Origin: Phytomonas francai
Lineage: Eukaryota; Euglenozoa; Kinetoplastea; Trypanosomatida; Trypanosomatidae
Length of the DNA: 64,000 nt
Assembly: GCA_001766655.1 (NCBI GenBank)
Contig: MJCC01000003.1
Location: forward strand, 186,001 to 250,000
Direction of reading: 5' to 3'
Shown here: positions 9,110 through 18,552 of the stretch, in pieces
Layout of the letters: every line of letters begins with the position of its first letter
How positions within the stretch are numbered: the first letter of the stretch is position 1
Made by a program: the position numbers and the translations under genes
The notes under the pieces: generated by a model
What the model was told of the DNA's origin: nothing
Databases searched by the model: none
The model's input: the letters and a program-made list of their open reading frames with translations, nothing else

Positions 9110-10924
9110 TCATGTGGGAACTTTCTGATTTACGACCCGGAACCCCTCGTCCGGTTTCACCAAGCAATCCACGTTAAAGATCATTCTACTCATTTTTAGG
9201 TCAATTTTATGCATGTCAAAGGATTTCAACCCTTCTTGTGTGGCGGAATAGTCGTTGCTCATAGAAGCATGGGCGGACGCCCCATGACAAACCACCTCGG
9301 CCGGGGTCGCATTCACATCCACGACGCCGCCATGCTGAAGTATGTCTTCTGGCGAAAACCACAGACTGCGCCCACCGTGTACAGCGGGTGAGGTGCGTCT
9401 CTCTAGAAGTCCTGCAAGCGCATCGGCTGAAAGTCCCTGTATTGAGTCCTTTGTCGCTTCCAAGTCCCCATGGTCTCGCGTGCAGAGCACCGCGGCGAGG
9501 CTTGGATTTCGCAGTAATAAATTTTCGCTGAGCAGCTCCACGTGCGGAAGAGGGACCCCTGTGAGTCCGTGCAGAGGCTTCCCCGCCGCATGCTCCAACT
9601 CTGCAGCGACAACGCACTGCGGCAGTCTAAACGACTCGGGAAAGAAAACCTGTGAGAGATGGTAAAAATAGAGCTTTAGCGGCGTAGCTGGCGAGGCGCC
9701 CACGGAGAACAGGTTCTCGTCACCATCCTGGATCACGTCCCTCAGGGAAGGAGGTAATAAACTACCCGACTCCGCAAAAGAAACACCAGAGGCATCATGC
9801 CGTAGCTTCAATTTGAATCGCTTCAACTGGGCCATGCTAAAGTACAAAGGCACAGAACGCTTATGAATTTTTATATCTTGCACAATCCTCGAAACGAAGA
9901 GATCGTTTCCAGGCGATGAGAATCGATCAGAGTAGTAGGCCTGTGTCGTGTTCCCAGTAGCGCCCTGCATCAATCCCCCCGCGGAAGCGATCCCCTGAGC
10001 ATCACGATCTGTGCACCCCACGGGCATGCCACTCTGCAGATGAGCAGCTGAAGAGACGCCATACGCACGGTCCGACGTGTTGTTGTCCTCACCCTCCCTC
10101 AAATATAGGCAATGAAAAGTGCCAGTCCTGGCAGAAATAAAGGAACGCTGCAAAATCTCCTCGGCGTTGTCGATCAAAGAGATGTGAACCAGCTTGGTGT
10201 AAACCTTTAGGAACAGCAGATGGGGTCTCTGGGAAGGCTGAGGATACGCGTTCATGCGCTGCCACTGCGCCAGCGTCCCCCACCAGCGCGAGCTGTACTG
10301 ATGGGTGTCCTGCAACTGCTGCAGCTTGGCCTGAATGCCGGCCGCGAACGGCTTCTGTGTGTGGATGGACAGGAACCCCGGGGACGCGGACAGGGGCTCC
10401 GGGAAGAGCCCCCGCAGCCCGGCACAGGACGCGGGCGGGGAGAGGAAGGAGGGGGGGGCGTGCCCCCAGTAAAGGTCCTCGGCCATCTGATCCAGGTTGA
10501 ACATGTAGAGGTGGTGGTAGGTGTGGCTGCTGCAGATCGGCACACCGTACGGCCGCGCTGGGGATGGTCGCCCCGTCGATTGCTCGCCGCCGCCGCGGGA
10601 CGCGCGGGGGGGAGTGGCGGGGAGCGGGGCGTCGGGCCCCGCACGGGGTGACGGCAAGGGGGGGGTCCTGCGGGGGCCCGGCCTACTCCTGCGCGCCGCA
10701 TACGGGGAGTGCACGGGATGGTGGCTCATCGAATTGATGCAGAGCGGGTTCGGCTTCCCCAGACGGGTGGCACGCATTTGATTGAAGGTAAAGTCATTCT
10801 CCTCGAGCCAGATGTTGCTCGAGTGGAGGGGATGCGTTTTTAAGAAAAATTCATCTGCAAATGCACGGAGATGTGGGATGCCTTGTGTGAACACAACGGA
10901 ACGCTTACAACACGGACGAAGCAT
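9110..10924 (-). CDS. Large protein with aromatic FNxDQL-type repeats, probably mitochondrial
   Basis: A 604-residue protein starting at ATG 10922-10924; an upstream in-frame ATG at 11066-11068 would add 48 hydrophobic residues that look like untranslated sequence. The N-terminus MLRPCCKRSVVF resembles a mitochondrial presequence. Two motif types alternate along the chain. Type A is an aromatic cluster followed by a helix: SSNIWLEE (35-42), SSRWWGTLAQWQRM (211-224), LYFSMAQLKRFKL (360-372), SLWFSPEDIL (520-529). Type B is LYMFNLDQM (139-147), LYFYHLSQV (418-426), MIFNVDCLVKPDEGF (581-595). The neighbour at 11966-13015 has the same two types, so the pair looks like a diverged tandem duplication. 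I recognise no named domain. A Pro/Ala/Arg-rich GC patch (about 10350-10700) interrupts the first part. Confidence 0.82.
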   Translation of the reverse strand: MLRPCCKRSVVFTQGIPHLRAFADEFFLKTHPLHSSNIWLEENDFTFNQMRATRLGKPNPLCINSMSHHPVHSPYAARRSRPGPRRTPPLPSPRAGPDAPLPATPPRASRGGGEQSTGRPSPARPYGVPICSSHTYHHLYMFNLDQMAEDLYWGHAPPSFLSPPASCAGLRGLFPEPLSASPGFLSIHTQKPFAAGIQAKLQQLQDTHQYSSRWWGTLAQWQRMNAYPQPSQRPHLLFLKVYTKLVHISLIDNAEEILQRSFISARTGTFHCLYLREGEDNNTSDRAYGVSSAAHLQSGMPVGCTDRDAQGIASAGGLMQGATGNTTQAYYSDRFSSPGNDLFVSRIVQDIKIHKRSVPLYFSMAQLKRFKLKLRHDASGVSFAESGSLLPPSLRDVIQDGDENLFSVGASPATPLKLYFYHLSQVFFPESFRLPQCVVAAELEHAAGKPLHGLTGVPLPHVELLSENLLLRNPSLAAVLCTRDHGDLEATKDSIQGLSADALAGLLERRTSPAVHGGRSLWFSPEDILQHGGVVDVNATPAEVVCHGASAHASMSNDYSATQEGLKSFDMHKIDLKMSRMIFNVDCLVKPDEGFRVVNQKVPT

Positions 10925-11965
10925 GGCGATTCGGTGTAAGAAAAGGCTCAACAAGAGATACAGAAGGGTAATTGAGACACAAAACACCTCACTAAAGTAC
11001 CGCCCCTTCTTTAAAAATAGAATTCTAGGGTCCGAAAAAAAAAAGAACCGTATGAATTGTCTATGCATCTAAGGAACAGCAAGTCTAAAGAGCGAAAGTG
11101 TTGTAAGGTAGAAAAAGAAAAAATGATACACCGGTAAATAATTACTTAGAATTTATCAAAATATTAGTGGCACAGAATGGCAAAGGAAGAAGACAAAAGA
11201 ACATAGTTTAGGTACTTCTTCACTTCATAATATCGGCCCTATTCTCCACTGCCTTGTCATCACAGTTAGTATTTCTCGTGATTATTTTAATATCTATAGA
11301 ATGTGAGACAACACACGAAAATTTCTTACATGTAGAAAATCTTCTTTTGAACAGCTCTATTAGAAGCGTTGTCTAAAGCTTCAATAGTATGTACTAGAAA
11401 AGCGTGGATCTTTTCAACGCTTTTTATAACACCTTTTTTTCAAGGATTATTTGATTTCGTAGGGGACAATTAAAAGGGCAAGCCTCCCCCACCCCACCCA
11501 ACAATAGAAAAAAAGTTTTCGGTATGTTTCTATTCTTACTTTATTTTTTTTTCGGGGGGGGGGGGGGGAAGGAGAGAGGCATTCCCACCAATGATAAACA
11601 ATTCAACATACAGGTAACAACAGAAAGAAAGCGATCAAAATCATCCCTTTAGAAAGAAAAAGAGCGGTAAAAAGCATCATGAATCGTATAGATGGCAATT
11701 CAAAAAAGAAATAAAAATAAAAATATAACGAAAATATCTATGTTCCATCACTGCTTAGTCAATTTCATACTTGCTTTTATCTATTAACTCAATTGAGTTC
11801 TTTACTTTGCTCTTCTTGTTAGGCGATCAGGTATTCCGGCTCCATCTTAATTTTCGACTTTTTCCCTTTCAGGAATTCTTCATGGACCTAAAAAAAAAAT
11901 GTTCTCCTTGTGAAAAAAAAGCAAGCGACATTTACAGACCCAGGAAGACGTGTGAGCTCGTGCAA
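10925..11965. other. Intergenic with G15 homopolymer
   Basis: No supported gene. A run of 15 G (11554-11568) followed by purines gives a CT-rich tract on the sense strand. A second pyrimidine tract closer to the downstream gene (about 11109-11123) is better placed for its splice acceptor. AT-rich elsewhere. Confidence 0.5.
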
Positions 11966-13015
11966 CTACTGGACGAACAAGCCCGCCTTCGCAAAGGCTT
12001 CCTCCGGGTTGACGAGCTGCTCAACGTTGTAGAGCTCGATCTGAAGTGAGGCCGCACCGCTGGTGTTGAAGGGCACCCCCTTTCGCTTCTCAGATTCCTT
12101 GATGGGCCACTGATACAACTCGGCATCGCGCCCCGTCAGCCAGTAGTTACTCCTAAATGATTTCGGCAATTTCTTCGTGTTCTCGTGCTGGATCGGTTCC
12201 CCAGACAGCAAGAACGTCGGCACGCTGACTGGAGACCGCTGCAGGGTCTTCAGCGCGACGTTTGGATCCTCAAGCTGATCGACATTGTAGATGAGATAGC
12301 GCTCGCCAGAGGTCATGTCCTGCATAACAGGGATCTGATTCGACTGAACAGCAAGTTTGAAGAAATCCAATTGGCGGCGGGTGAAGTAAAGCCCGCTGTT
12401 AAACTCATTGCTCTTGATGTGATCGCGGAGTACGTTGTAAGCCTCGCCGCGCTTGTTGTACAACTTCCGACTGCTGCCACTAACTGGGTGAGTCTGCAGT
12501 GCCTCGCCACTGACCAACTGGCTGGTGTGAAATAGCTTAACCTGCCCTTTCGTGAGAATGATACTCGCCCGGGCGTTATTCTTCAACTGCAGGTTCTCCT
12601 TGTAAGCCTGTGAGCGCGTGATCCACCACTTGCTCTGAAAGTTGCACTTTTGTGCGCGATCGTTAAGCTCGAATTGAAGCCTATCGCCATACATCTTCCG
12701 ACTGTAGTAGCTACTGTGTTTGGGTGCATCCATTAACTCGATTCGGGAAATGAGCTGGTCAAAGTTATAAAGTTCAAGCTGTTTATCGATAAGGAGCTGA
12801 GTTGGCATCGCACCATCCTCTGGCTTCATGCCCATCCGCTCCGCCTCCCAATCCTCGACCCACACATTGCTAGGGCTGCCGCGCGCCTTCTGATTGCTTT
12901 CAAGAATGTGGTGCTGCTGGCTGAAGACGACAATATTGCGGCGCTGGTGCTGCAGTACCGGGCCCGCGCCTGTGAACAGAACACGATACACTGAAGAAAT
13001 GGACCTACCAAACAT
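11966..13015 (-). CDS. Protein with alternating LYNVEQL / WWxT aromatic repeats, probably mitochondrial
   Basis: A 349-residue protein with a presequence-like N-terminus (MFGRSISSVYRVLF). Two short motifs alternate. Type B: LELYNFDQL (80-88), VKLFHTSQL (159-167), YLIYNVDQLEDP (240-251), IELYNVEQLVNPEEAF (326-341). Type A: SKWWITRSQAYKENL (128-142), SGLYFTRRQLDFFKL (207-221), SNYWLTGRDAELYQW (289-303). Spacing between successive type B copies is about 79-86 residues, so the chain looks like four units of about 80 residues. The gene immediately downstream (9110-10924) shares the same pattern, including LYF-x-QL-x-FKL. No family name is known to me. A mitochondrial RNA- or ribosome-associated role would be speculation. 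Unlike its neighbour it has no GC-rich patch. Confidence 0.87.
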   Translation of the reverse strand: MFGRSISSVYRVLFTGAGPVLQHQRRNIVVFSQQHHILESNQKARGSPSNVWVEDWEAERMGMKPEDGAMPTQLLIDKQLELYNFDQLISRIELMDAPKHSSYYSRKMYGDRLQFELNDRAQKCNFQSKWWITRSQAYKENLQLKNNARASIILTKGQVKLFHTSQLVSGEALQTHPVSGSSRKLYNKRGEAYNVLRDHIKSNEFNSGLYFTRRQLDFFKLAVQSNQIPVMQDMTSGERYLIYNVDQLEDPNVALKTLQRSPVSVPTFLLSGEPIQHENTKKLPKSFRSNYWLTGRDAELYQWPIKESEKRKGVPFNTSGAASLQIELYNVEQLVNPEEAFAKAGLFVQ

Positions 13016-13432
13016 ACTGAAGTCGTGCCCGAGTTTCTTTTAAGGGTATTTAGAAGCACCTTGTATGTGTTGAAATAAGTGTAACTACTATATAAAAAAT
13101 AAAAATCTTGGTTTGGTAAGTCGTTGGATATGCGTGTTAGAGATAGAAATAGGAATAGGAGAAAATAATTTATTATTGGGTTATAAAGCAATGTATCGAC
13201 TAATCATCATGACCAATTACTACCTTGATATCAACAAATTTAATTGCAACGCCAAAGAATCATTTTTGAATGGGTAAAAAAACGTGCACATCCAAAGAAG
13301 AGTGACATAAAAATCTCATGCTAATCACAAATGTGCATAAGGCCTACAACTCATTCGCTTGTTCCAAAATAAGACGCCTAACATTAAAGGATATGCACTA
13401 GCTGCGCGACACTACTCCACTTCTCTGACTCC
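13016..13432. other. Intergenic
   Basis: AT-rich spacer without a supportable gene or repeat. Runs of A and T alternate, and I see no structured RNA. Confidence 0.5.
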
Positions 13433-13762
13433 TTAGGAGTCGTTATAGAATTTTCGAAAAGCCTTAAAGTTTATGTTCAATTTCTGCTTCTTCTTATAAT
13501 GGGCTCGCGATCGCGGGTCGAACTGTCGCGAAGTCCTCATATCAGGCCGCGAAAAAAGTGCAGCCTGTTCGCCTGAGGAAAAGCTACGACCCTGACGACT
13601 CTTAACCGAGTCCGGCAGCGCAGGAACCTTTGCTAGAGCTTGAAGGCGACTAAGCGCCGGGCCTTGCTGCCCCTGTCGCCGAATATCTGGAAGAGCCCAA
13701 CTGCTTCGCCCACTAATGGTTCGACGCACGTTAACCAACCAACAAGAAGTCACGAAAAACAT
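13433..13762 (-). CDS. Small basic protein, probably mitochondrial
   Basis: A 109-residue, strongly basic protein from an ATG at 13760-13762. The first 20 residues (hydrophobic with Arg, VNVRRTISGR) could be a mitochondrial presequence. The C-terminus is Lys/Arg-rich with KKKQKLNINFKAFRKFYN. Size, charge and neighbours would suit a mitoribosomal or RNA-binding component, but I do not recognise the family. Base composition is balanced, unlike the AT-rich flanks, which supports coding. An ATG at 13780-13782 opens an out-of-frame 10-codon upstream ORF that overlaps the start. Confidence 0.6.
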   Translation of the reverse strand: MFFVTSCWLVNVRRTISGRSSWALPDIRRQGQQGPALSRLQALAKVPALPDSVKSRQGRSFSSGEQAALFSRPDMRTSRQFDPRSRAHYKKKQKLNINFKAFRKFYNDS

Positions 13763-14275
13763 GCCGATACCTCCTTCGACATGCCTCTTACTCGTTTACT
13801 TCTTGAATGTCACGATGGAATTTTTATAAATGTGACTGTAAGTTTAAACAAAAGAGAAAGGGAAAAAGTGTGAAACTGAAAAGGTAGGCCAAATTATAAA
13901 CTATAGAGAGGGCGGAACGCATAATCAAAAAACGCAATGTTGATGTCAAGTAAACCCAGAAAGCAAATAAACAATATGATACAATAAAGGGTCTCACTTG
14001 AAGAGTAAAGAAGCCTCAGTTACATCCATTCGCATAATAAAAGATTATCAGCTACGGTGCCTTTAAAGCCCATGATGCGGTATCGCCTCGAACCATACCA
14101 CAGAATAACCACATACCAAGGCAACCCTCCTCCTTTCTCTTTAGCAGAAGCTATGTTTTCTCGAATTCACCGCATCCTCACCACAAAAGGGTTGAAGTAC
14201 CTACCCCTACCATCTCTACGCCAGATACATGAAGAATATAATATTCCGAACCACAGGGCGCTCTACACGAGTTCG
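13763..14275. other. Intergenic
   Basis: No gene supported. A plus-strand open frame at 14057-14455 runs into the neighbouring gene and is treated as a shadow. Balanced composition near 14040-14275 suggests a GC-richer 3' UTR of the next gene. Confidence 0.45.
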
Positions 14276-16594
14276 CTAATACAATCCTCGTCTAGAAGAC
14301 TCAGGGCCTTTGCAAGCGTCGGGGTGGAGGTTGGAGTGAGAGCCCATGCGAAGGATGCTGCTCTCGGGCAACGCGGACGCGCTGCACGACCTCGGGCCCG
14401 CCCACAGCTCCAGTACCGACCGATGCTCCATCTCCAACCGGTGCAAATGCGATAAAATGAGCCCGTACACGGGAACATGGTCCGAGAGGCCGTACGCCTC
14501 CGCCTTCTTTGCCGAATCGCCCGGGGCTTGGCCGCTGCGGTCCGCCAAAAAGGCCTGATCCATCCGCCGAATCGCCACCAGGTACTCCAGGTCCTTGCGC
14601 AGGGACCGCTCGAGCCGGTGCACGCGGAGGAGGTCGCCGGACGCGGCCTCCTCAGACGGCGGCTCCTCGCATTGGCGGAAGGCCGGCAGGACGTTCTGGT
14701 CGGCCACCACCAGCAGCTCCTGGATGCGCATCTCCAGCGGCGTCAAGTACTCCCGCCAGATGGACTCGACGAGCGGCGCGATCATCTTCCCGCGGATCGC
14801 CGCGTGCTCCTCGCTGTCGTAGACGTTCGGACAGAACGCGGCGAAGGCCGTCGAGGCCCGACATGAGGGCGAGGCCGGGAGCGTCGGCCCCTGCGCCCCG
14901 CTCCCCTTCAAGGGGCCGCCGTCCGCATCGTTCGTGGGGAGCGAGGGAGGGGGGGGAGAGAATACGTTCTTCAGGACGTAGAGAAGAATGGGATAATTTT
15001 GCAGGACCGCGTGGAGGGTGACCTCGTCCGGCCGAGAGTCTAAATATTCTGGAAGGATGACGTTAGCGGTGTAGTAGGGCGGAGACAGGGCCCCCATCGG
15101 CCACCGCAGGACCTCTTCCGTACTGGAGAAGGATGGCGCCGGCAAGCACCTGCGGGGGCGCCCTGGCGGCAAAGTCGTATCTGGCTGCGTCTCCATCTCT
15201 GGAGCCTCTTCACAGCCAAAACAGCTCGTAGAACCGACAAGGTGCCCAGAGCGCTTCGGAGTCGTAATCGACGACGAGCTACCGCTCATACTCGTGCACC
15301 CTGACTTCTTAGAATTGGTAGCTGATCTAAAAAGCTTTGCTCCCATCTTTAAAATATTGTCCCCTGCTTTGCTGAAGACGTTGTCGGCTACCTTCTTTGG
15401 TTTAAAGCGGGACACAAGGTACTGGTCAACTCTCTGCTCAACCTTGCCGAGGTAGGCCTCAATGCATTGGCTCTTGTATCGCTGATAGGACTCGTAACGA
15501 GCTCGGAAAGCTTCAAAGACTTGCCGAACTTCGGCACGCGTGATTCGCAGAGACGAGGTATCAGCACCCGTAGTGGGCGGCGCCTCACCCGTAGTGGTAG
15601 CCGTCTTTACCGCCGTTTCGGGCGAAACTCCCTCTTCCGGGGTGGATCTCACGCAGCCTTGCTGCTTGGCTGGGAGAGTGGGTGGCGCTGACAAGGGGGA
15701 TGATGCCGATAAAAAAAGACGGTGCGCCGCCGAGCCCGAATGTTCCACAACCTTGGCGGGATACGTTGACATCGTAGTAGTAGCATTGGAGGCGGTGGAT
15801 GCGTGCACGACCTCAAAACTTGATGCTTCCAGCGCCGGCGGTGCCTTAAAAATGCCGGATTCCCTAACCCTGACGGTGACTTCGCTCACCGATAACGTCG
15901 GCCGCTCCCCCCCGTTGGGCGGCTGTGCGGCCGAAGCACCGTCAGCCCCCCCTCTCGGATGGTCACCCCACGCATGCGTAGGAGAAGTCTCCAGAAAGCG
16001 TCTGTCTAAGATTTGCGCGGCGTCGTCGGTCGGCCCGACATGGACACCTGGGGGGTGCTCTATAGCCCCGGGATGCGAGGGGTTGTCAGGCCTCAGGGTC
16101 TCGCTCAACGTGAGGCGCCTTTCCACTAAGGCTCCTCCATAGGGTGCATTGGAGGGTTGTGTTATTGCGTGAGATGTTCCTAGGACGCCAGCACGTTCTG
16201 TTGGGTACGGTATCGGAAAAGAGGACTCGGAATGGTGTCCCCCTTCTATAACAGTGTTCTCACTACCTACTAGATGAAATAAGCTCGATGTAGGAGGAGG
16301 GCTTGAAATCCTTCTTCTGGGAAGGATACCTTCACTAAGCCTCCCATTCACCACAGTAGAGGCTTGAGGTACAACCAAAGCACTCCCCACCGCGTCACTA
16401 GGACAAAGTTGAGGCGAACCGGAAGAAGTGTTAGATGTGTTTTTTAAATCAGATCTTTCAGTTTCTTTTGTAGCTAAAGAATTCCACATATTGGGTGAGA
16501 AAAGTCCCATGGAATTGATCCTGTGCGGATCCACAATGCCAGGGAGATTCATATTGGCATGAATAGTAGTGACTGGAGGCAAGGAATCCCACAT
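14276..16594 (-). CDS. Large protein of unknown function, disordered N-half and helical C-half
   Basis: A 772-residue protein, ATG at 16592-16594. Residues 1-345 are rich in Ser, Thr, Pro and Ala and appear disordered. From 350 to 425 there is a charged helical segment (EVRQVFEAFRARYESYQRYK) followed by a basic stretch with KPKKVADNVFSKAGDN. A second ordered part begins near 490 (EEVLRWPMGALSPPYYTANVILPEYL), and helical segments cover about 590-735, including IWREYLTPLEMRIQELLVVADQ. No catalytic motif, signal peptide or membrane segment was seen. The part encoding 500-700 lies in a GC-rich patch (about 14500-15000). It could be a cytoskeletal or trafficking scaffold, but I cannot support one. 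Confidence 0.8.
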   Translation of the reverse strand: MWDSLPPVTTIHANMNLPGIVDPHRINSMGLFSPNMWNSLATKETERSDLKNTSNTSSGSPQLCPSDAVGSALVVPQASTVVNGRLSEGILPRRRISSPPPTSSLFHLVGSENTVIEGGHHSESSFPIPYPTERAGVLGTSHAITQPSNAPYGGALVERRLTLSETLRPDNPSHPGAIEHPPGVHVGPTDDAAQILDRRFLETSPTHAWGDHPRGGADGASAAQPPNGGERPTLSVSEVTVRVRESGIFKAPPALEASSFEVVHASTASNATTTMSTYPAKVVEHSGSAAHRLFLSASSPLSAPPTLPAKQQGCVRSTPEEGVSPETAVKTATTTGEAPPTTGADTSSLRITRAEVRQVFEAFRARYESYQRYKSQCIEAYLGKVEQRVDQYLVSRFKPKKVADNVFSKAGDNILKMGAKLFRSATNSKKSGCTSMSGSSSSITTPKRSGHLVGSTSCFGCEEAPEMETQPDTTLPPGRPRRCLPAPSFSSTEEVLRWPMGALSPPYYTANVILPEYLDSRPDEVTLHAVLQNYPILLYVLKNVFSPPPPSLPTNDADGGPLKGSGAQGPTLPASPSCRASTAFAAFCPNVYDSEEHAAIRGKMIAPLVESIWREYLTPLEMRIQELLVVADQNVLPAFRQCEEPPSEEAASGDLLRVHRLERSLRKDLEYLVAIRRMDQAFLADRSGQAPGDSAKKAEAYGLSDHVPVYGLILSHLHRLEMEHRSVLELWAGPRSCSASALPESSILRMGSHSNLHPDACKGPESSRRGLY

Positions 16595-17102
16595 AAGCTA
16601 AAAAATAAATAAAAAGAACAAAGCTATATTTGCTATCTACTCTCCCTTAAAAATCAAAAAAATCCTTATCAACCCCGCATAGGAAAATAGAAAATCAATC
16701 GGACAGACACACATGCGCATTGAACTATACAAGGAAATAAACTCTATATCACAGAATGAAAAACTGTGGATCCTACAAATATATAGATCGATATATATTT
16801 ATATCTCAAACATGGCATTGCACCTACATGACGTTGCTATCACTCCCCTTTTGAAAACACAAACGGCGTCCCATCACGATTCCCCATACCGCCTATTGGA
16901 TTTCTCAAGGGAGATCAAAGAACAGAAAAACGATATCACCAAACGCCAATATAGCTAACAAGGCCACCCTCAGAATAGGAGTGAAGCTGCAGCGTCTGTG
17001 CGCAATCGACGCCCTATACCCAACCTGCCGACACCGCAAAAGCACCCCTGTGCCAAAAACCACGACCCCACCCAAACCACGCACGGCCGCCCTTGCAGGT
17101 TG

Positions 17103-17139
<37 letters not shown>

Positions 17140-17159
17140 GACACAGACACAGACACACC
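16595..17159. other. Intergenic with CA repeat at the next stop codon
   Basis: AT-rich from 16595 to about 16960, then a C-rich plus-strand segment leading into a CA/CAGA repeat (17104-17158) that ends at the stop codon of the gene at 17160. No gene supported. Confidence 0.55.
17104..17158. repeat. (CA)n/(CAGA) microsatellite abutting a stop codon
   Basis: About 32 bases of perfect CA followed by CAGA and CAGACA variants. On the sense strand it is a TG repeat beginning directly after the stop codon of the 17160-17974 gene. A near-identical arrangement occurs at 33928-33989. Confidence 0.95.
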
Positions 17160-17974
17160 TTACGCACGTGCCTCAGCCTCCGCGTCCTCCCCTTCCTCGC
17201 CCTCACCCTCGTCGTTGTCGTTGAGGAGGGGGGCCTGTGTGACCGCGGCCTCGTGCGCATCCTCGAGGCGGCGGAGCTCGTCCGGGGTGGGCCGCGCGAA
17301 GGCGGAGTGGGTGAGCTGGAAGACGCGGTCGTCGCGCTCGCGGGCGCCGCGGCGGGCCTCGCGGTGGGCCCGCACGTGGGCCGGCGTCGTCTCGTTCTCG
17401 CGCAGGCGGTAGAGGTAGAGGACGCTGCGCGGCGAGGTGTCGGCGGCGCGGAGGAGGTTCAGCAGGTGCTGCGCGTCGGCCCGCCAGACGGCGCGCCCGG
17501 TGTGGTAGTAGTACGAGAGGGCGCCCGTCACCGCGAGGGAGGGGAGGAGGAGGAGGGCGGTGTACTTCACGCGGCGGCGGCGGCCCGCGTCGGGGTGGTA
17601 GCGGTACTCGCGCTCGAGGCGCTCGCTCAGGCCCTCGCCCGCGCGCCGCGCCATCGCGTCCTCGCTCCAGGCGTCGCGGAGCTGCTGGGCGCCCCACGGC
17701 GGGCGGCGGCGGACCTTCCACGGGAGGCCCGCGGGGGAGGGGGGGGAGGCCGGNNNNNNNNNNNNNNNNNNNNNNNNNNNNNNNNNNNNNNNNGCGGGCC
17801 GACGCCGCGGCCGCCCGCCCCGGCCTTCTCGGAGAGGCCGCCCCCCGACGGCACCGACGCGACCCCCCCCGCGTGCGCCCGGCGTTGGCAGCTGAACGCG
17901 CCCGCCGTCCAGCGCAGACGCGCAAACGGCGATGCGAAGCCATCGGCCAGAAAACGAACCATCTGGGCCTTCAT
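17160..17974 (-). CDS. Single-span membrane protein with mitochondrial-type N-terminus (assembly gap inside)
   Basis: The gene is split by 40 unknown bases (17754-17793), and the reading frame differs on the two sides, so the true gap length is not 40 modulo 3. The N-terminal part starts at ATG 17972-17974 with MKAQMVRFLADGFASPFARLRW, an amphipathic presequence-like segment. After the gap the frame ending at 17160 reads a basic stretch (WKVRRRPPWG), a charged helix, and then one membrane span (about 20 residues around YTALLLLPSLAVTGALSYYY). A charged region and an acidic Glu/Asp tail follow. This suggests an inner mitochondrial membrane protein with soluble ends. No family recognised. It is preceded by a clear pyrimidine tract and AG acceptor. 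Confidence 0.7.
17754..17793. other. Assembly gap (40 N)
   Basis: Forty undetermined bases inside a GC-rich coding patch; coding frame is not preserved across the N count. Confidence 0.99.
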
Positions 17975-17998
17975 AAGGCTTCCCAGCACACCTAGGCT

Positions 17999-18072
17999 TC
18001 TGTGGTTGCGAGAGCACGCACAATAAATATATGGAGTGGGAAAGGGAAGGAGGAGGGGAGGGGAGGGGATGA
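17999..18072 (-). promoter_or_regulatory. Candidate trans-splicing signal for the 17160-17974 gene
   Basis: The sense strand has an almost pure pyrimidine tract (about 18034-18072, read as CCCCTCCCCTCC with similar blocks), and 33 bases later the acceptor CAACCACAG at about 18000-18001. The ATG follows 26 bases downstream. This is the arrangement expected for spliced-leader addition in kinetoplastids. Confidence 0.65.
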
Positions 18073-18093
18073 TTTCTAAAGCGCAAATAAAGG

Positions 18094-18345
18094 ATGGGTC
18101 CCCAACCGCAAATAGCATGGGATGCGCAAAAAAAAATACATAACGCATTAAACCGGTTGATGGGTATGAGTGAATGCGTGGGTAAAGGGGATTTTATTAG
18201 AATTAATCGTCGCTATGCCAACTTCCCAGCACCTGAGAGCTCTCCCTCTCTTCGCTTAGATCACGATGCTCAAATGAAGCTTCGTCGCATGCTTCTCATA
18301 CAAAGAGAAAGTGAAGAACACTTCTTGATGAAGAATGACACTTAA
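18094..18345 (+). CDS. Possible small plus-strand protein (uncertain)
   Basis: The only plus-strand frame in the window that looks protein-like and is not opposite a gene. It has 83 codons from a true ATG, hydrophilic with RINRRYANFPAPESSPSLRL and a Lys/Arg/Glu-rich end. Composition is balanced, unlike a typical spacer here. The opposite strand has stops in the frames I checked. In kinetoplastids an isolated opposite-strand gene inside a polycistron is unusual, and I see no good plus-strand splice signal, so it may be chance or a 3' UTR element of the SET gene. Confidence 0.27.
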   Translation: MGPQPQIAWDAQKKIHNALNRLMGMSECVGKGDFIRINRRYANFPAPESSPSLRLDHDAQMKLRRMLLIQRESEEHFLMKNDT

Positions 18346-18552
18346 AAGGGAGACGAAATCAATGCGATACCCTTCTTTTTCTCCCAGTGTGCTATCTAGC
18401 CTCTTTCCTCCCTCTCTCTTTCTCTCTCTCTCGCTGCGGCATTCGCAGCGAAGAAATAGGGGCGTGTGATAGAGGGGCCATCAACTACGGTCATGTCGAT
18501 CATCATAGCAGCCTAGACCCGAGAAGCGAAACGAACTGTGAGGGTGCGCGAC

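Larger units (their letters stand above)
17975..18552. other. Intergenic containing splice signal and a plus-strand frame
   Basis: Apart from the pyrimidine tract at 18034-18072 and the plus-strand frame at 18094-18345, there is a plus-strand CT-rich stretch at 18370-18432. Nothing else supportable. Confidence 0.5.

Noticed and set aside
11066..11068. Upstream ATG as start of the 9110-10924 gene
   Set aside because: The added 48 residues are Phe/Leu-rich and coded by AT-rich sequence; starting at 10924 gives a good mitochondrial presequence.
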